A DNA stretch of 47,763 bases from Staphylococcus simulans (GTDB lineage Bacteria > Bacillota > Bacilli > Staphylococcales > Staphylococcaceae), in the NCBI RefSeq assembly GCF_002994445.1, contig NZ_MRZJ01000014.1, positions 1 to 47,763 of the forward strand, given 5' to 3'. The notes beneath the pieces were generated by a model. The model ran no database searches. It saw only the letters and a list, made by a program, of their open reading frames with translations, and had not been told where the DNA came from. This document shows positions 17,165 through 25,809 of the stretch, piece after piece. Position 1 is the stretch's first letter, and each line of letters begins with the position of its first letter. The position numbers and the translations under genes are program-made.

Positions 17165-19414
17165 CTACATTCTTTCGTGGAATGTTCTTGAGATAACGTC
17201 TAATTGTTGTTCTCTTGTTAATTTGATGAAGTTAACTGCGTATCCAGATACACGGATTGTTAATTGCGGATATTCTTCAGGATGTTCCATTGCATCTAAT
17301 AATGTGTCTCTGTTAAATACGTTAATGTTAAGGTGATGACCTTGCTGCATTGCATAACCATCTAATACAGAAACTAAGTTATGGTTTTGTTCCATATCTG
17401 TTTTACCTAATGATTTCGGTACGATACTGAATGTATTTGAGATACCGTCTTTACAGTATTCGTAAGGGATCTTCGCAACTGATGATAATGATGCTAAAGC
17501 ACCGTGCTCATCGCGGCCGTGCATTGGGTTAGCACCTGGTGCGAATGGTTCGCCTTCTTTACGTCCATCTGGTGTATTACCAGTTTTCTTACCATATACT
17601 ACGTTTGAAGTGATTGTTAAGACACTCATAGTGTGTTCTGAATCACGGTAAGTTTTGTGTTTGCGTAATTTTTTCATGAATGTTTTCACTAATTCAATCG
17701 CAATATCATCGACACGTTTGTCGTTGTTGCCGTATTTAGGGAAGTCGCCAGTTGTTTCGAAATCAACTGCTAAGCCTTCTTCATTGCGGATTGCGCGCAC
17801 TTCACCGTATTTGATTGCTGATAAAGAGTCAGCTGCTACAGATAAGCCTGCGATACCTGTTGCCATTGTGCGTAATACATCTGTATCATGCAATGCCATT
17901 TCAATACGTTCATAGCTGTATTTATCGTGCATGTAGTGGATGATGTTAAGTGAGTTGATATAAACGCCTGCTAACCATTCCATCATTTGATCGAACTTCG
18001 CATAAACTTCATCATAGTCTAACACTTCAGAAGTTACAGGTACGAATTCTGGTCCGACTTGTTTGCCTGATTTTTCATCTTTACCACCGTTGATTGCATA
18101 AAGCAATGTTTTTGCTAAGTTCGCACGTGCACCGAAGAATTGCATTTGTTTACCGATACGCATTGCAGATACACAACATGCAATACCGTAGTCGTCGCCA
18201 TAGCTTTCACGCATTAAGTCATCGTTTTCGTATTGGATTGCACTAGATTTAATACTCATTTCAGCACAGAAAGTCTTGAAGTTTTCTGGTAAACGTTGTG
18301 ACCATAAAACTGTTAAGTTTGGTTCTGGTGCTGGTCCTAAGTTATCTAAAGTGTGTAAGAAACGGAATGAGTTTTTCGTTACCATATGACGTCCGTCAAT
18401 ACCTACACCGCCGATAGATTCAGTTACCCAAGTAGGATCGCCTGAGAATAATTCATTGTAATCTGGTGTTCTTGCGAATTTTACAAGACGTAATTTCATA
18501 ATGAAGTGATCCACAATTTCTTGTACTTCACGTTCAGTAATGTCGCCATTTTGCAAGTCGCGTTCAGCGTAAATGTCTAAGAAAGTAGACGTACGGCCTA
18601 AACTCATTGCGGCACCGTTTTGTTCTTTGATTGCTGCTAAGTAGCCGAAGTATAACCATTGTACCGCTTCTTTAAAGTTAGTTGCTGGTTTGCTGATATC
18701 ATAACCGTAAGTTTCAGCTAATTGTTTCAACTCATGCAATGCACGATGTTGTTCTGATAATTCTTCGCGTAAACGGATTGTTGCTTCATCCATTTGACTA
18801 GACATGTTATTGAAGTCATTTACTTTTTCTTCAATTAAGTAATCTACACCGTATAAAGCTACACGACGATAGTCACCGATAATACGGCCGCGTCCGTATG
18901 CATCTGGAAGACCAGTAATGATACCTGCTTTACGGCAAGCTAACATTTCTTTAGTGTATGCATCGAATACACCTTGGTTATGTGTTTTACGTAAATCTGT
19001 AAAGATACGTTCTGTTTCTTTATCTAATTCGTAGCCATATGCTTCACAAGCTGCTTTTGCCATACGGATACCGCCGAACGGCTGCATTGAACGTTTGAAT
19101 GGTTTCTCAGTTTGAACACCGACAATTTGTTCTTTATCTTTATTTAAGTAGCCTGCATCGTGTGAAGTAATCGTTGAAGCGACTTTTGTATCCATGTCCC
19201 ACATGCCGCCGCGTTCACGTTCTTCTTTTGTTAATTGCATAACTTGTTCCCAAAGATCACTTGTTGCTCTTGTTGGTGATTCTAAGAAAGAAGAATCTCC
19301 GTTATACATTGTGTAGTTCAATTGAATAAAGTTTCTTACATCCACTTCTGAAGTCCATTTACCTGTCGCAAAACCTGACCATGCTGATTGCTTTTTTGAT
19401 TTAGATTCAATCAT
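17165..19414 (-). CDS. pflB: formate C-acetyltransferase (pyruvate formate-lyase)
   Basis: It converts pyruvate and CoA to acetyl-CoA and formate during anaerobic growth; cytoplasmic glycyl-radical enzyme. The 749 residues are the usual length. The adjacent active-site cysteines are in GIACCVSAM, and the radical site is Gly724 in [10 protein letters not shown]. Start is ATG at 19414 with GGAGGG 6 nt upstream. The upstream region has a Rex-type box and a CcpA cre site, so expression should follow NADH/NAD and glucose status. pflA follows. Confidence 0.97.
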   Translation of the reverse strand: MIESKSKKQSAWSGFATGKWTSEVDVRNFIQLNYTMYNGDSSFLESPTRATSDLWEQVMQLTKEERERGGMWDMDTKVASTITSHDAGYLNKDKEQIVGVQTEKPFKRSMQPFGGIRMAKAACEAYGYELDKETERIFTDLRKTHNQGVFDAYTKEMLACRKAGIITGLPDAYGRGRIIGDYRRVALYGVDYLIEEKVNDFNNMSSQMDEATIRLREELSEQHRALHELKQLAETYGYDISKPATNFKEAVQWLYFGYLAAIKEQNGAAMSLGRTSTFLDIYAERDLQNGDITEREVQEIVDHFIMKLRLVKFARTPDYNELFSGDPTWVTESIGGVGIDGRHMVTKNSFRFLHTLDNLGPAPEPNLTVLWSQRLPENFKTFCAEMSIKSSAIQYENDDLMRESYGDDYGIACCVSAMRIGKQMQFFGARANLAKTLLYAINGGKDEKSGKQVGPEFVPVTSEVLDYDEVYAKFDQMMEWLAGVYINSLNIIHYMHDKYSYERIEMALHDTDVLRTMATGIAGLSVAADSLSAIKYGEVRAIRNEEGLAVDFETTGDFPKYGNNDKRVDDIAIELVKTFMKKLRKHKTYRDSEHTMSVLTITSNVVYGKKTGNTPDGRKEGEPFAPGANPMHGRDEHGALASLSSVAKIPYEYCKDGISNTFSIVPKSLGKTDMEQNHNLVSVLDGYAMQQGHHLNINVFNRDTLLDAMEHPEEYPQLTIRVSGYAVNFIKLTREQQLDVISRTFHERM

Positions 19415-19492
19415 GATTATCCCTCCGATGGATAGTTTGTATTTTTAGGTTATTAACTTTGTTCACCTTTTCACATATTATTATATCGTGCT

Positions 19493-19510
19493 TTGTGAAA
19501 TAAATCACTA
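19493..19510. promoter_or_regulatory. Rex box upstream of pflB
   Basis: TTGTGA-AATAAA-TCACTA, one mismatch from the firmicute Rex consensus TTGTGA-N6-TCACAA. It is about 80 bp before the pflB start. Rex releases DNA when NADH is high, inducing fermentation genes; pfl genes are known Rex targets in S. aureus. Confidence 0.8.
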
Positions 19511-19514
19511 AAAT

Positions 19515-19529
19515 ATGAAAGCGTTTCAT
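19515..19529. promoter_or_regulatory. CcpA cre site upstream of pflB
   Basis: ATGAAAGCGTTTCAT fits the cre consensus TGWNANCGNTNWCA. It is 4 bp from the Rex box, so the two proteins could interfere with or assist each other. Confidence 0.75.
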
Positions 19530-19627
19530 GCAACATGTGACGAGTCTGTGAATCTGTTAGAGTCAGTGTTACATTCTATATCATGTGTATTAGAACAGCT
19601 GTTGATTTGTTTTCAAAACAAAAATAA

Positions 19628-19656
19628 TCCGGCAATGCAGTAACTGCAAGGCCGGA
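19628..19656 (-). terminator. terminator downstream of the DUF488 gene
   Basis: TCCGGC (19628-19633) pairs with GCCGGA (19651-19656), with an inner GCAGT-A-ACTGC stem. Read on the minus strand the tail is TTATTTTTG. It lies about 75 nt after the stop at 19732. Confidence 0.75.
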
Positions 19657-19731
19657 CGAACTGTTCACACCGATTTCTGTATACTATTTCTTTTCAACTC
19701 AATGTATTTAGGATTTAATGAAAGTTAATAC

Positions 19732-20103
19732 TTATTTATAACCTAATTCTTTTAAATAAGATTTAAGTACGACTGCTTGATTGTGTTTTTCATCTTTTGC
19801 ACCGAATAATAACACAACATCTTTGCGCGCATTTTTAATTATTCCTTCTAGCGTTTTAAATGCTTCATTCTGTTCTTCATTATTTTTAAGTTCTTCTATA
19901 TATTTCTTTTCAAACGCTTCAAACTTATCCGGATCATGATTGAACCATTCTCTGAGTGATTTAGTAGGTCCGATTTCTTTTATCCACTCATCTAGATTAG
20001 CATTTTCTTTTGATATACCGCGCGGCCAAACACGGTCGACTAATATTCTGATACCGTCATTTTCTGCTTTATCTTCATAAATACGTTTCACTTTGATTGC
20101 CAT
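19732..20103 (-). CDS. DUF488 / YeaO-family protein
   Basis: A 123-residue cytoplasmic protein of the DUF488 family. The family blocks are RILVDRVWPRGISKE, EWFNHDPDKFEAFEKKY and DVVLLFGAKDEKHNQAVVLKSYL. Biochemical function is not established. I chose ATG at 20103 because AGGAG lies 6 nt upstream; the in-frame ATG four codons earlier overlaps that site. Its terminator is followed by the pfl control region. It is divergent from the putative RNA at about 20340-21256. Confidence 0.88.
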   Translation of the reverse strand: MAIKVKRIYEDKAENDGIRILVDRVWPRGISKENANLDEWIKEIGPTKSLREWFNHDPDKFEAFEKKYIEELKNNEEQNEAFKTLEGIIKNARKDVVLLFGAKDEKHNQAVVLKSYLKELGYK

Positions 20104-20321
20104 AAATCTCCTCATCCTTTCATTTACAGCATTGTTTCATTTCTAATTTACCCTGTCTTATCCCCTGCAAACAAGCATTCAGCCCTATATAAATAGGAAA
20201 CAACTCCTGACATTCCCATTGTGCACTATATTTCTGTGGTAATACAGCGCTTACACAATACAACAGTTGCTCGGACAGATTCACAATAATGTCACAACTC
20301 TAAAAAGTTATGCACCATATT

Positions 20322-20339
20322 TAGTGATTTTAATCACAA
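20322..20339. promoter_or_regulatory. second Rex-type box, before the putative long RNA
   Basis: TAGTGA-TTTTAA-TCACAA, one mismatch from the Rex consensus and, in reverse complement, almost the same as the pflB site. Two further TCACAA half-sites lie at about 20281 and 20292. No protein gene starts within about 1 kb on the plus strand; what lies downstream is the structured region. Confidence 0.7.
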
Positions 20340-20344
20340 AGTCT

Positions 20345-21256
20345 GTTATTGTAGTATGTGAAATAGATAACAAAGTTGTTGCAAGCGATGTTGCTGTTCA
20401 AGAGACCTAGAGAAATGAACAGTGGATAGATAAGCGCTTATAACAACGCTATCTATTTAAACTCTTAATCTGGCGGCATTATAAATAGACAATAATGCGA
20501 CGCTTTACAGTGAACGAGTACATCTCAGAACAACACCTAGAAATGTCATTATGACAGTTAGTCTGTGGTAGGATTTCTGTCATGTTGCTGCATCGATCAT
20601 GAATGATGTTCCCCGCATCTGAAATGATTGTGCATCAATTGCAGTATATTTCAGGAGGTGAGTTGTGCATAGCAGGTTGATGAATCAAAAATGAGATTAC
20701 CCCATCTCAGATTCAATACCAACGCAAGTGATTCAATATAAAATGAACAAGCGTTTCCCCTGACGCTCAAAGCATTCAAACTCAATAGAATACGTGTTGA
20801 AAAAAAGCAGACAGGCTCCCCAACCTATTGCTTTTCCACTCCCAACTTATTGTATACAGCGCGATCTATTGTGTGCCCAAAACAATATTGAATCAAAGAA
20901 CGGCTTATCTCTGAAAATGAGTAATTGGTATATTCAAAAGTTGAGTGTTAATGATACAGATAGATTGGATGATAGAGGATTCAACGTCTTGCATCTCATT
21001 AACCGCTCAATCCACTCCTTAAAAATTGTAGGCTAAGTAAGTATCGGAAGAAAAATATAACCAATCATATTGATGAACTCTTATAGAAATATACACAGTT
21101 AGAAAGTGCAGATACGTTTTCCCCTGAATGTATCTCACTTAAAACAAACTCCTTATAAAAAATTGATATTGTTATTACAAGTACCAAAAATGACTCCCCA
21201 TCATTTTTGAAATCACTGTAATCGAGAGAAGGTTTCCCCAGACCTTCTCTTTTTTG
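20345..21256 (+). ncRNA. putative long structured RNA with seven CCCC-loop hairpins
   Basis: No credible protein gene lies here. Hairpins with cytosine-rich loops, arms / loop: GATG 20605-20608 / TTCCCCG / CATC; TGAGAT 20692-20697 / TACCCC / ATCTCA 20704-20709, extended by TGAATC (20681) and GATTCA (20710); AGCGT 20750-20754 / TTCCCCTG / ACGCT; AAAAGCA 20803-20809 and AGG / CTCCCCAA / CCT and TGCTTTT 20829-20835; AAGTG-c-AGATAC 21104-21115 / loop with TTTTCCCC / GTATCTCACTT 21130-21140; CAAAAATGA 21185-21193 / CTCCCCA / TCATTTTTG 21201-21209; AGAGAAGGT 21225-21233 / TTCCCCAG / ACCTTCTCT 21242-21250 plus T run. Stems without C loops: CTGTTCA 20394 / TGAACAG 20416; ATAGAT-AGCG 20426 / CGCT-ATCTAT 20447; GCATTAT 20476 / ATAATGC 20492. 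The T run sets the strand. The 5' end is uncertain. Staphylococcal RNAIII and RsaA use such loops to block ribosome sites; a similar role is inferred. It could also be two RNAs in tandem. Confidence 0.6.
21225..21256 (+). terminator. strong intrinsic terminator ending the putative RNA
   Basis: AGAGAAGGT pairs with ACCTTCTCT (9 bp) around TTCCCCAG, followed by TTTTTTG and further T-rich sequence. The loop repeats the CCCC pattern of the upstream hairpins. There is no plus-strand gene upstream other than the putative RNA. Confidence 0.88.
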
Positions 21257-21366
21257 TTTTTCTTTTCTCTTTTGCCGTTCGTCATACACTTTATACCGTT
21301 GGTGTTAAAAGTATTCTCAACAGATTGAATGTCTGCTTTAATGGAATTAACAAAGGAGGCAGGCCA

Positions 21367-21807
21367 ATGAAAGTCAACACATATATTGATCACAGCCATA
21401 AAGATGAGCATGTTGATATTTACGCACAAACACATAATCAAATGGTAGATGCGATAATTAACGCTGCCACAGCACCCCCTGGTATTACGGCACTTTGCGG
21501 TAAACAAAACGATAAGACTTACCGCTTCCCAATCGAAGAGATTCTCTACATCCGTTCAGAACAGCGAAAATTATTTGCCTATACAAAGTCGCACCGCATT
21601 CATATACAAGCGCGCCTATATCAGCTTGAAATCAAACTTCCAGATCAGTTCATCAGAATATCTAAATCTGAAATTATCAATATGCATAATATCCGTCAGC
21701 TCAGCTTAAGTCCGAACGGTATGATTCATATTGAAATGAAACATGGCGACGACACTTATTCTTCACGCCGCTATCTTAAACAATTGAAAGCGAGGTTATT
21801 CCAATGA
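21367..21807 (+). CDS. LytTR DNA-binding regulator
   Basis: A 146-residue transcription factor with a LytTR domain over about residues 48-146 (FPIEEILYIRSEQRKLFAYT, then FIRISKSEIINMHNIRQLSL). It has no receiver domain, so it is not a classical two-component regulator. I chose ATG at 21367 because AGGAGG lies 7 nt upstream. It overlaps the DUF3021 gene by 4 nt (ATGA). In firmicutes such LytTR-DUF3021 pairs are thought to form a regulator with a membrane partner that holds or inhibits it; the signal here is unknown. It lies about 110 bp after the terminator of the putative RNA. Confidence 0.9.
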   Translation: MKVNTYIDHSHKDEHVDIYAQTHNQMVDAIINAATAPPGITALCGKQNDKTYRFPIEEILYIRSEQRKLFAYTKSHRIHIQARLYQLEIKLPDQFIRISKSEIINMHNIRQLSLSPNGMIHIEMKHGDDTYSSRRYLKQLKARLFQ

Positions 21808-22262
21808 AACAATTCCTGCAATCTTTAGCTTCCGGTTTCATGATTGGCATCACTATCGGTATTGCATTGTCGCTGATATTCTCTTTTATTTTTGGTCAAG
21901 GACATTACGTACCGCTATCTCCCGTTTCAACCATGGGTGAAATTTACCATCAGCATTTGTCAGAACCTATGATTATGCTGCTGTGCGTCATAATCTGGGG
22001 ATGTATCGGTATTTTGTTTACTTTAACAGATTTCATCTTTACGCAAACAGACTGGAGTCTCCTTAAAATGACGCTCATTCACAGTGTTTTAAGTTATGCA
22101 GGCTTCTTGCCGCTCGCAATTTTAGCCGGCTGGTTTCCGCTTGATATATTGAATTTCTTAGTTTTCACGCTCATCTTTATACTGGTCTATTTAGTCATTT
22201 GGATGATCAACTATGTGAAGAACAAACGTTTTATCGATATGGTGAACCAAAAATTAAAATAA
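21804..22262 (+). CDS. DUF3021 membrane protein, partner of the LytTR regulator
   Basis: A 152-residue protein with four membrane helices: about residues 10-30 (FMIGITIGIALSLIFSFIFG), 52-75, 88-108 and 112-135. It ends in a short basic tail (NYVKNKRFIDMVNQKLK). It is translationally coupled to the LytTR gene by the ATGA overlap. By analogy with LytTR-associated membrane inhibitors it may sequester the regulator at the membrane; this is inference from gene pairing. Confidence 0.88.
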   Translation: MKQFLQSLASGFMIGITIGIALSLIFSFIFGQGHYVPLSPVSTMGEIYHQHLSEPMIMLLCVIIWGCIGILFTLTDFIFTQTDWSLLKMTLIHSVLSYAGFLPLAILAGWFPLDILNFLVFTLIFILVYLVIWMINYVKNKRFIDMVNQKLK

Positions 22263-22277
22263 GCATACAACATAAAA

Positions 22278-22308
22278 AAGCAGCCGCCCACTTAAGGACG
22301 TGCTGCTT
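22278..22308. terminator. terminator shared by DUF3021 and queH, inside the queH 3' end
   Basis: AAGCAGC (22278-22284) pairs with GCTGCTT (22302-22308), with inner CG-CC/GG-CG pairs. It has an A run on one side. The queH stop codon (22292-22294) lies in the loop region, so the last queH codons form one arm. Confidence 0.78.
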
Positions 22309-23032
22309 CATTTGCTTTCAGTTCATCAAAGAACGCTTGTGCAGACTTATTCACTTCTTTGAAATCAATACCTTGCGCTTGTGCCGCAAAGACACAGCCA
22401 CAGTAACATTGTCTGTAGATATTGTAGTCTCTGCACATTTCAAGCGAACGTTCATAGCCTTTATTCTTTTTAAAGTCGCTCGGCAGATAATTCACATCAT
22501 AAAGCTTTTGAACTTCTGCACCTAACTCGTTAATCATTTGCGCATTTTTCTTCGGTGACAGCGTTAATGCACTGCCGAAGTAATCAAAACCGTATTCCAC
22601 TGCCGCTTCTGCGACCATATCTAAACGCATTTCAAAGCAGGCTTTGCAGCGGAGACCGCCTTCTGGTTCGTCTGTGACACCTTTCGCTTTAGCCATTTTC
22701 ATAAACTCATGCGGTTTATAAGGTGCTTCGATATAACGGACATGTGTACCGTTCTTTTCATTGAATTCTTCGATAAATGCCTTTTGTACATAGGCACGGC
22801 GTTCATATTCTTTCTTTGGATGAATATTCGGATTCGCAAAATAAATCGCAAGGTCCGCATATTCAGACAAGAATTCTAATACATAGGTGCTGCAAGGTGC
22901 GCAACAACTGTGCAGCATAATTTTAGGACGTTCATTTGCACGTTCCCATTGGTTAATCATTTTCTTTAGTACTCTATCATAGTTTATCTTTTGATTTTTC
23001 ATTTTGGCTACAATGCCATCCATCTCTATCAT
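22292..23032 (-). CDS. queH: epoxyqueuosine reductase QueH
   Basis: It reduces epoxyqueuosine to queuosine in tRNA, the last step of queuosine synthesis, using iron-sulfur clusters (cobalamin-independent, unlike QueG). The 246-residue protein shows the family cysteine sets: HSCCAPCSTYVLE near residue 42, GGLRCKACFEMRL, and MCRDYNIYRQCYCGCVFA. Start is ATG at 23032 with AGAAGGAG 10 nt upstream; internal ATGs exist but have no better site. No other queuosine gene is nearby. Confidence 0.94.
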   Translation of the reverse strand: MIEMDGIVAKMKNQKINYDRVLKKMINQWERANERPKIMLHSCCAPCSTYVLEFLSEYADLAIYFANPNIHPKKEYERRAYVQKAFIEEFNEKNGTHVRYIEAPYKPHEFMKMAKAKGVTDEPEGGLRCKACFEMRLDMVAEAAVEYGFDYFGSALTLSPKKNAQMINELGAEVQKLYDVNYLPSDFKKNKGYERSLEMCRDYNIYRQCYCGCVFAAQAQGIDFKEVNKSAQAFFDELKANEAARP

Positions 23033-23101
23033 TGATGTGCCGCTCCTTCTCTTAGGTGGATTCGTTATTATCTTTATTATATCGAACTTTATTTCACTGT
23101 G

Positions 23102-24019
23102 CTATGCCTCATCATCTGATAAAGCATTCTTCGGCATTCTGAGCGGAATGGTATAATGGTCTGTGCCTTCCCATCCTTGATGCTTGCTGAAGATGTCAAA
23201 GCCGCGTTTGAATGTTTCATCAATGACATCAAGTTCTGCTAAATCACCTTGTTTCAATTCGTAAACAAACTCTGTCAGCTGCTGATCAAAGTAAGCACCT
23301 TCAGGCAGTTTGCCTTCATATTCGAAATCGCTGTCCACAAACGGATAAGGCAAGACGAAGAAAGTCGGACCTTCAAAATTATCGTCGCCGAACCAAAAGC
23401 CGAATTCCACAAACCTTTCATCGAAGCAGCCGTATTCTATCACTTGGTACGGCTTGAATGTTTCATACATTTCGTTATATACCACAATGGCAGAAATATC
23501 AAAAGTACCCCAGAATAAGCCGGGTCCTTCGATTCTTGCACGCAGCGGATTTACAAAACGTTCTAATGCACGATTGGCATACTGCATTAATTGCAGTGCT
23601 TTCACTGCTATATCATGATCATAGTGATGGTGTTCTGTATCTTCATCAAATGGTGTTGTTGTGTTCATCTCTTGCGGTACTTTGTTCAGTTCTACTTGAA
23701 TATCATATTGTTTTACAGTTCCTGTGATTTGTTCATAATAATCTTGAATCGTTTTACCGTCTTTTAATGGGAATGTGGTCATTTCATCATTAACACGTAC
23801 TTCAATCTGGTCATCTAATAAGTTGATACTGATTGAAAAATACTTTTCGCCATAATACATCAAACCTGTCGTATAACCTTCTGGTGTAATCGTTAATGTC
23901 AGATGTTCCCATTGCGGTGCTTGATAGTTGCAAGCGAGTTTGTATTTGCCTAAGATTTGCGTAATTAATTGTAATGTTTGCTGTTCATCTTTCCATTCAT
24001 TATATTTCAATATTTCCAT
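23102..24019 (-). CDS. DUF5996 family protein
   Basis: A 305-residue cytoplasmic protein of the DUF5996 family, function unknown. Recognisable blocks are the N-terminal WEHLTLTITPEGYTTG, the central FVNPLRARIEGPGLFWGTFDIS and EFGFWFGDDNFEGPTFFVLPYP. It is rich in Asp/Glu and aromatic residues with no membrane segment. There is a His cluster (EHHHYDHD) near the middle that could bind metal; this is only an observation. ATG at 24019 follows GGGAGGG. It lies upstream of queH on the same strand with a 69-nt gap. Confidence 0.82.
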   Translation of the reverse strand: MEILKYNEWKDEQQTLQLITQILGKYKLACNYQAPQWEHLTLTITPEGYTTGLMYYGEKYFSISINLLDDQIEVRVNDEMTTFPLKDGKTIQDYYEQITGTVKQYDIQVELNKVPQEMNTTTPFDEDTEHHHYDHDIAVKALQLMQYANRALERFVNPLRARIEGPGLFWGTFDISAIVVYNEMYETFKPYQVIEYGCFDERFVEFGFWFGDDNFEGPTFFVLPYPFVDSDFEYEGKLPEGAYFDQQLTEFVYELKQGDLAELDVIDETFKRGFDIFSKHQGWEGTDHYTIPLRMPKNALSDDEA

Positions 24020-24076
24020 GGAAATTCCCTCCCCTTTAGATATTCTCTACCCGTTTTTTCACGCATAAACATAAAA

Positions 24077-24096
24077 GAAACCGCCGAAGCGGTTTC
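24077..24096 (-). terminator. terminator of the universal stress protein gene
   Basis: On the minus strand GAAACCGC-TTCG-GCGGTTTC: a perfect 8-bp stem with a stable UUCG tetraloop, followed by TTTT. Confidence 0.92.
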
Positions 24097-24149
24097 CTTA
24101 ATACTTTCATAACATTGTCGTGTGTACATCTATTTCATCGCTATTTTTG

Positions 24150-24572
24150 TTACTTCACAATCAGAACAGGAACATGTGCACGTTTTGCGACTTTATGTGT
24201 CACGTGTCCTAAGACGTGTTTAATTTCTATGCGAGAACGTTTGTTACTCATCACAACAACGTCATAGTCATTTTTCTCTAATTCATCTAAAATTTCTTTC
24301 GTTGCCGGACCTGTCGTAAAGACAATTTCGTAATTCAAATCTCTTTCTTCCAACTTTTGAATAAACGGTTTCATGTCTGCTTCTTTTTCTTTTGTTACTT
24401 CTTCAAAATGTTTGTTTTGATAACGTACATAATTGGCTAAATCATTTTCAGAAATTACATGATAAACCGTGATTTTCGCATCTTTACTATTATTCGTTAA
24501 TTTAGCTAGTTGCTCAGGTACATTATTAAATGCGTTTCCGAAATCATAGGGTACTAGAATTTTATCATACAT
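24150..24572 (-). CDS. universal stress protein, UspA family
   Basis: A 140-residue cytoplasmic UspA-fold protein. It begins MYDKILVPYDFGNAFNN, the first strand and loop of the fold, and ends with GHVTHKVAKRAHVPVLIVK, the typical last helix and strand. The middle has VVMSNKRSRIEIKHVLG; the usual glycine-rich ATP loop (G-2X-G-9X-G) is incomplete, so ATP binding is uncertain. Such proteins help survival in starvation and oxygen stress. A candidate sigma-B promoter lies upstream and a strong terminator follows. Confidence 0.92.
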   Translation of the reverse strand: MYDKILVPYDFGNAFNNVPEQLAKLTNNSKDAKITVYHVISENDLANYVRYQNKHFEEVTKEKEADMKPFIQKLEERDLNYEIVFTTGPATKEILDELEKNDYDVVVMSNKRSRIEIKHVLGHVTHKVAKRAHVPVLIVK

Positions 24573-24626
24573 AAAATTTCACTTCTTTCTATGAAAAAGT
24601 TTAGTCATAATCTATTCATTATTAAT

Positions 24627-24651
24627 ATACCCTAAAAAGTTAATATATAAC
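24627..24651 (-). promoter_or_regulatory. candidate sigma-B promoter
   Basis: On the minus strand GTTATA (24646-24651), 13 nt, GGGTAT (24627-24632), close to the staphylococcal sigma-B form GTTTWW-N12-15-GGGWAW. It is about 55 bp before the start of the universal stress gene. Confidence 0.45.
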
Positions 24652-24681
24652 CAAATCTTTAAGTATAACGGCACTAAAAAA

Positions 24682-24703
24682 CAGAGGACCTCTCAGCCCT
24701 CTG
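24682..24703 (-). terminator. gtaB terminator
   Basis: On the minus strand CAGAGG pairs with CCTCTG around a 10-nt loop and is followed by TTTTTT. It lies just after the gtaB stop. Confidence 0.85.
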
Positions 24704-24716
24704 CTATTTGTTTCGT

Positions 24717-25583
24717 TTATAGATCAAGTGATTTAATAAATGACTTAATATCTTCTTTCATGTCTTCATCTTTTAATGCATATGCAATGGTTGTTTTCAC
24801 AAAGCCCGTTTTCTCTCCGACATCAAAGCGCTGACCTTCAAAATCATACGCATAAACGTCATCATCATGGTTCAAACGTTCGATGGCATCTGTTAATTGG
24901 ATTTCTCCGCCGCTGCCTTTATCTTGTGTAGACAGATAATCAAAGATTTCCGGTGTTAAAACATAACGGCCCATAATCGCAAGATTAGAAGGTGCTGTAC
25001 CTGGTGCTGGTTTTTCCACAAATTTTTCGACTTCGTATAAACGTCCGTTTTGTTTTTCAGGTTTTACAATGCCATAACGGTGCGTATCTTTCTCTGGTAC
25101 AGTTTGTACACCGATAACAGATTTACCTGTTTCATCATAGACATTCATTAATTGTTTGATGGCAGGAGTTTCTGATTCTACAATGTCATCTCCTAATAAG
25201 ACCGCAAACGGTTCGTTGCCGATGAATTGGCGAGCAGTCCAAATCGCATGGCCTAAACCTTTTTGTTCACGCTGACGGACATAGAAGACATTCGCTAAGT
25301 GCGTTGAATGCTGCACCTTTTCTAACAAGTCCATCTTACCTTTTTCTCTCAGATTATTTTCAAGTTCTACTTGATTATCAAAGTGATCCTCAATGGCACG
25401 CTTATGTTTGCCTGTAACAATAATAATGTCTTCAATGCCGGCACGATAGGCTTCTTCTACAATGTATTGAATTGTCGGTTTATCAAGTATCGGCAACATT
25501 TCTTTCGGCATTGCTTTTGTCGCAGGTAAGAAACGTGTACCTAAACCTGCCGCTGGAATAACTGCTTTTTTAATCTTCGTCAT
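24717..25583 (-). CDS. gtaB: UTP-glucose-1-phosphate uridylyltransferase
   Basis: It makes UDP-glucose for glycolipid anchor, teichoic acid and polysaccharide synthesis. The 288-residue protein has the nucleotidyltransferase signature [19 protein letters not shown] near the N-terminus, VLLGDDIVE (metal/nucleotide site) and VEKFVEKP. Length is normal for GtaB/GalU. It is downstream of the CapD-type gene on the same strand but separated by a strong terminator, so it probably has its own promoter. ATG at 25583 follows AAAAGGAG. Confidence 0.96.
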   Translation of the reverse strand: MTKIKKAVIPAAGLGTRFLPATKAMPKEMLPILDKPTIQYIVEEAYRAGIEDIIIVTGKHKRAIEDHFDNQVELENNLREKGKMDLLEKVQHSTHLANVFYVRQREQKGLGHAIWTARQFIGNEPFAVLLGDDIVESETPAIKQLMNVYDETGKSVIGVQTVPEKDTHRYGIVKPEKQNGRLYEVEKFVEKPAPGTAPSNLAIMGRYVLTPEIFDYLSTQDKGSGGEIQLTDAIERLNHDDDVYAYDFEGQRFDVGEKTGFVKTTIAYALKDEDMKEDIKSFIKSLDL

Positions 25584-25761
25584 GAAAAATCTCCTTTTTA
25601 AAAGGTGGTATTAAGCGCAACTGATTCTTTATGTATAAGTCACTTATCACCACTTATTAATGTCTTTAACTTATGTGTTATCAAGTTGTGATATTACCTC
25701 ATTTGTTACGTTAACATCACTGCTAATATTAGGGTTTTAACCCTTAATAGTCAAATACAAA

Positions 25762-25802
25762 CAAAAGTATCTGGTTATCTTTATGATAATCAGATACTTT
25801 TG
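25762..25802 (-). terminator. terminator of the CapD-type gene
   Basis: CAAAAGTATCTG (25762-25773) pairs with CAGATACTTTTG (25791-25802), with an inner TTATC/GATAA stem. Very stable; ends the gene stopping at 25810. Confidence 0.9.
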
Positions 25803-25809
25803 ATTCATT

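Noticed and set aside
20794..21036. 80-codon open frame on the plus strand inside the putative RNA
   Set aside because: It starts with GTG, has no ribosome site, low-complexity content, and runs through a CCCC-loop hairpin. I treat it as chance.
20345..21256. RNAIII of the agr system
   Set aside because: The C-rich loops are similar in kind, but there is no hld frame and no divergent agrB; the LytTR gene next to it lacks a receiver domain and is not AgrA.
21065..21507. Open frames on the minus strand opposite the RNA terminator and LytTR start
   Set aside because: Compositionally odd translations, no ribosome sites, and antisense to a clear terminator and a recognised gene.
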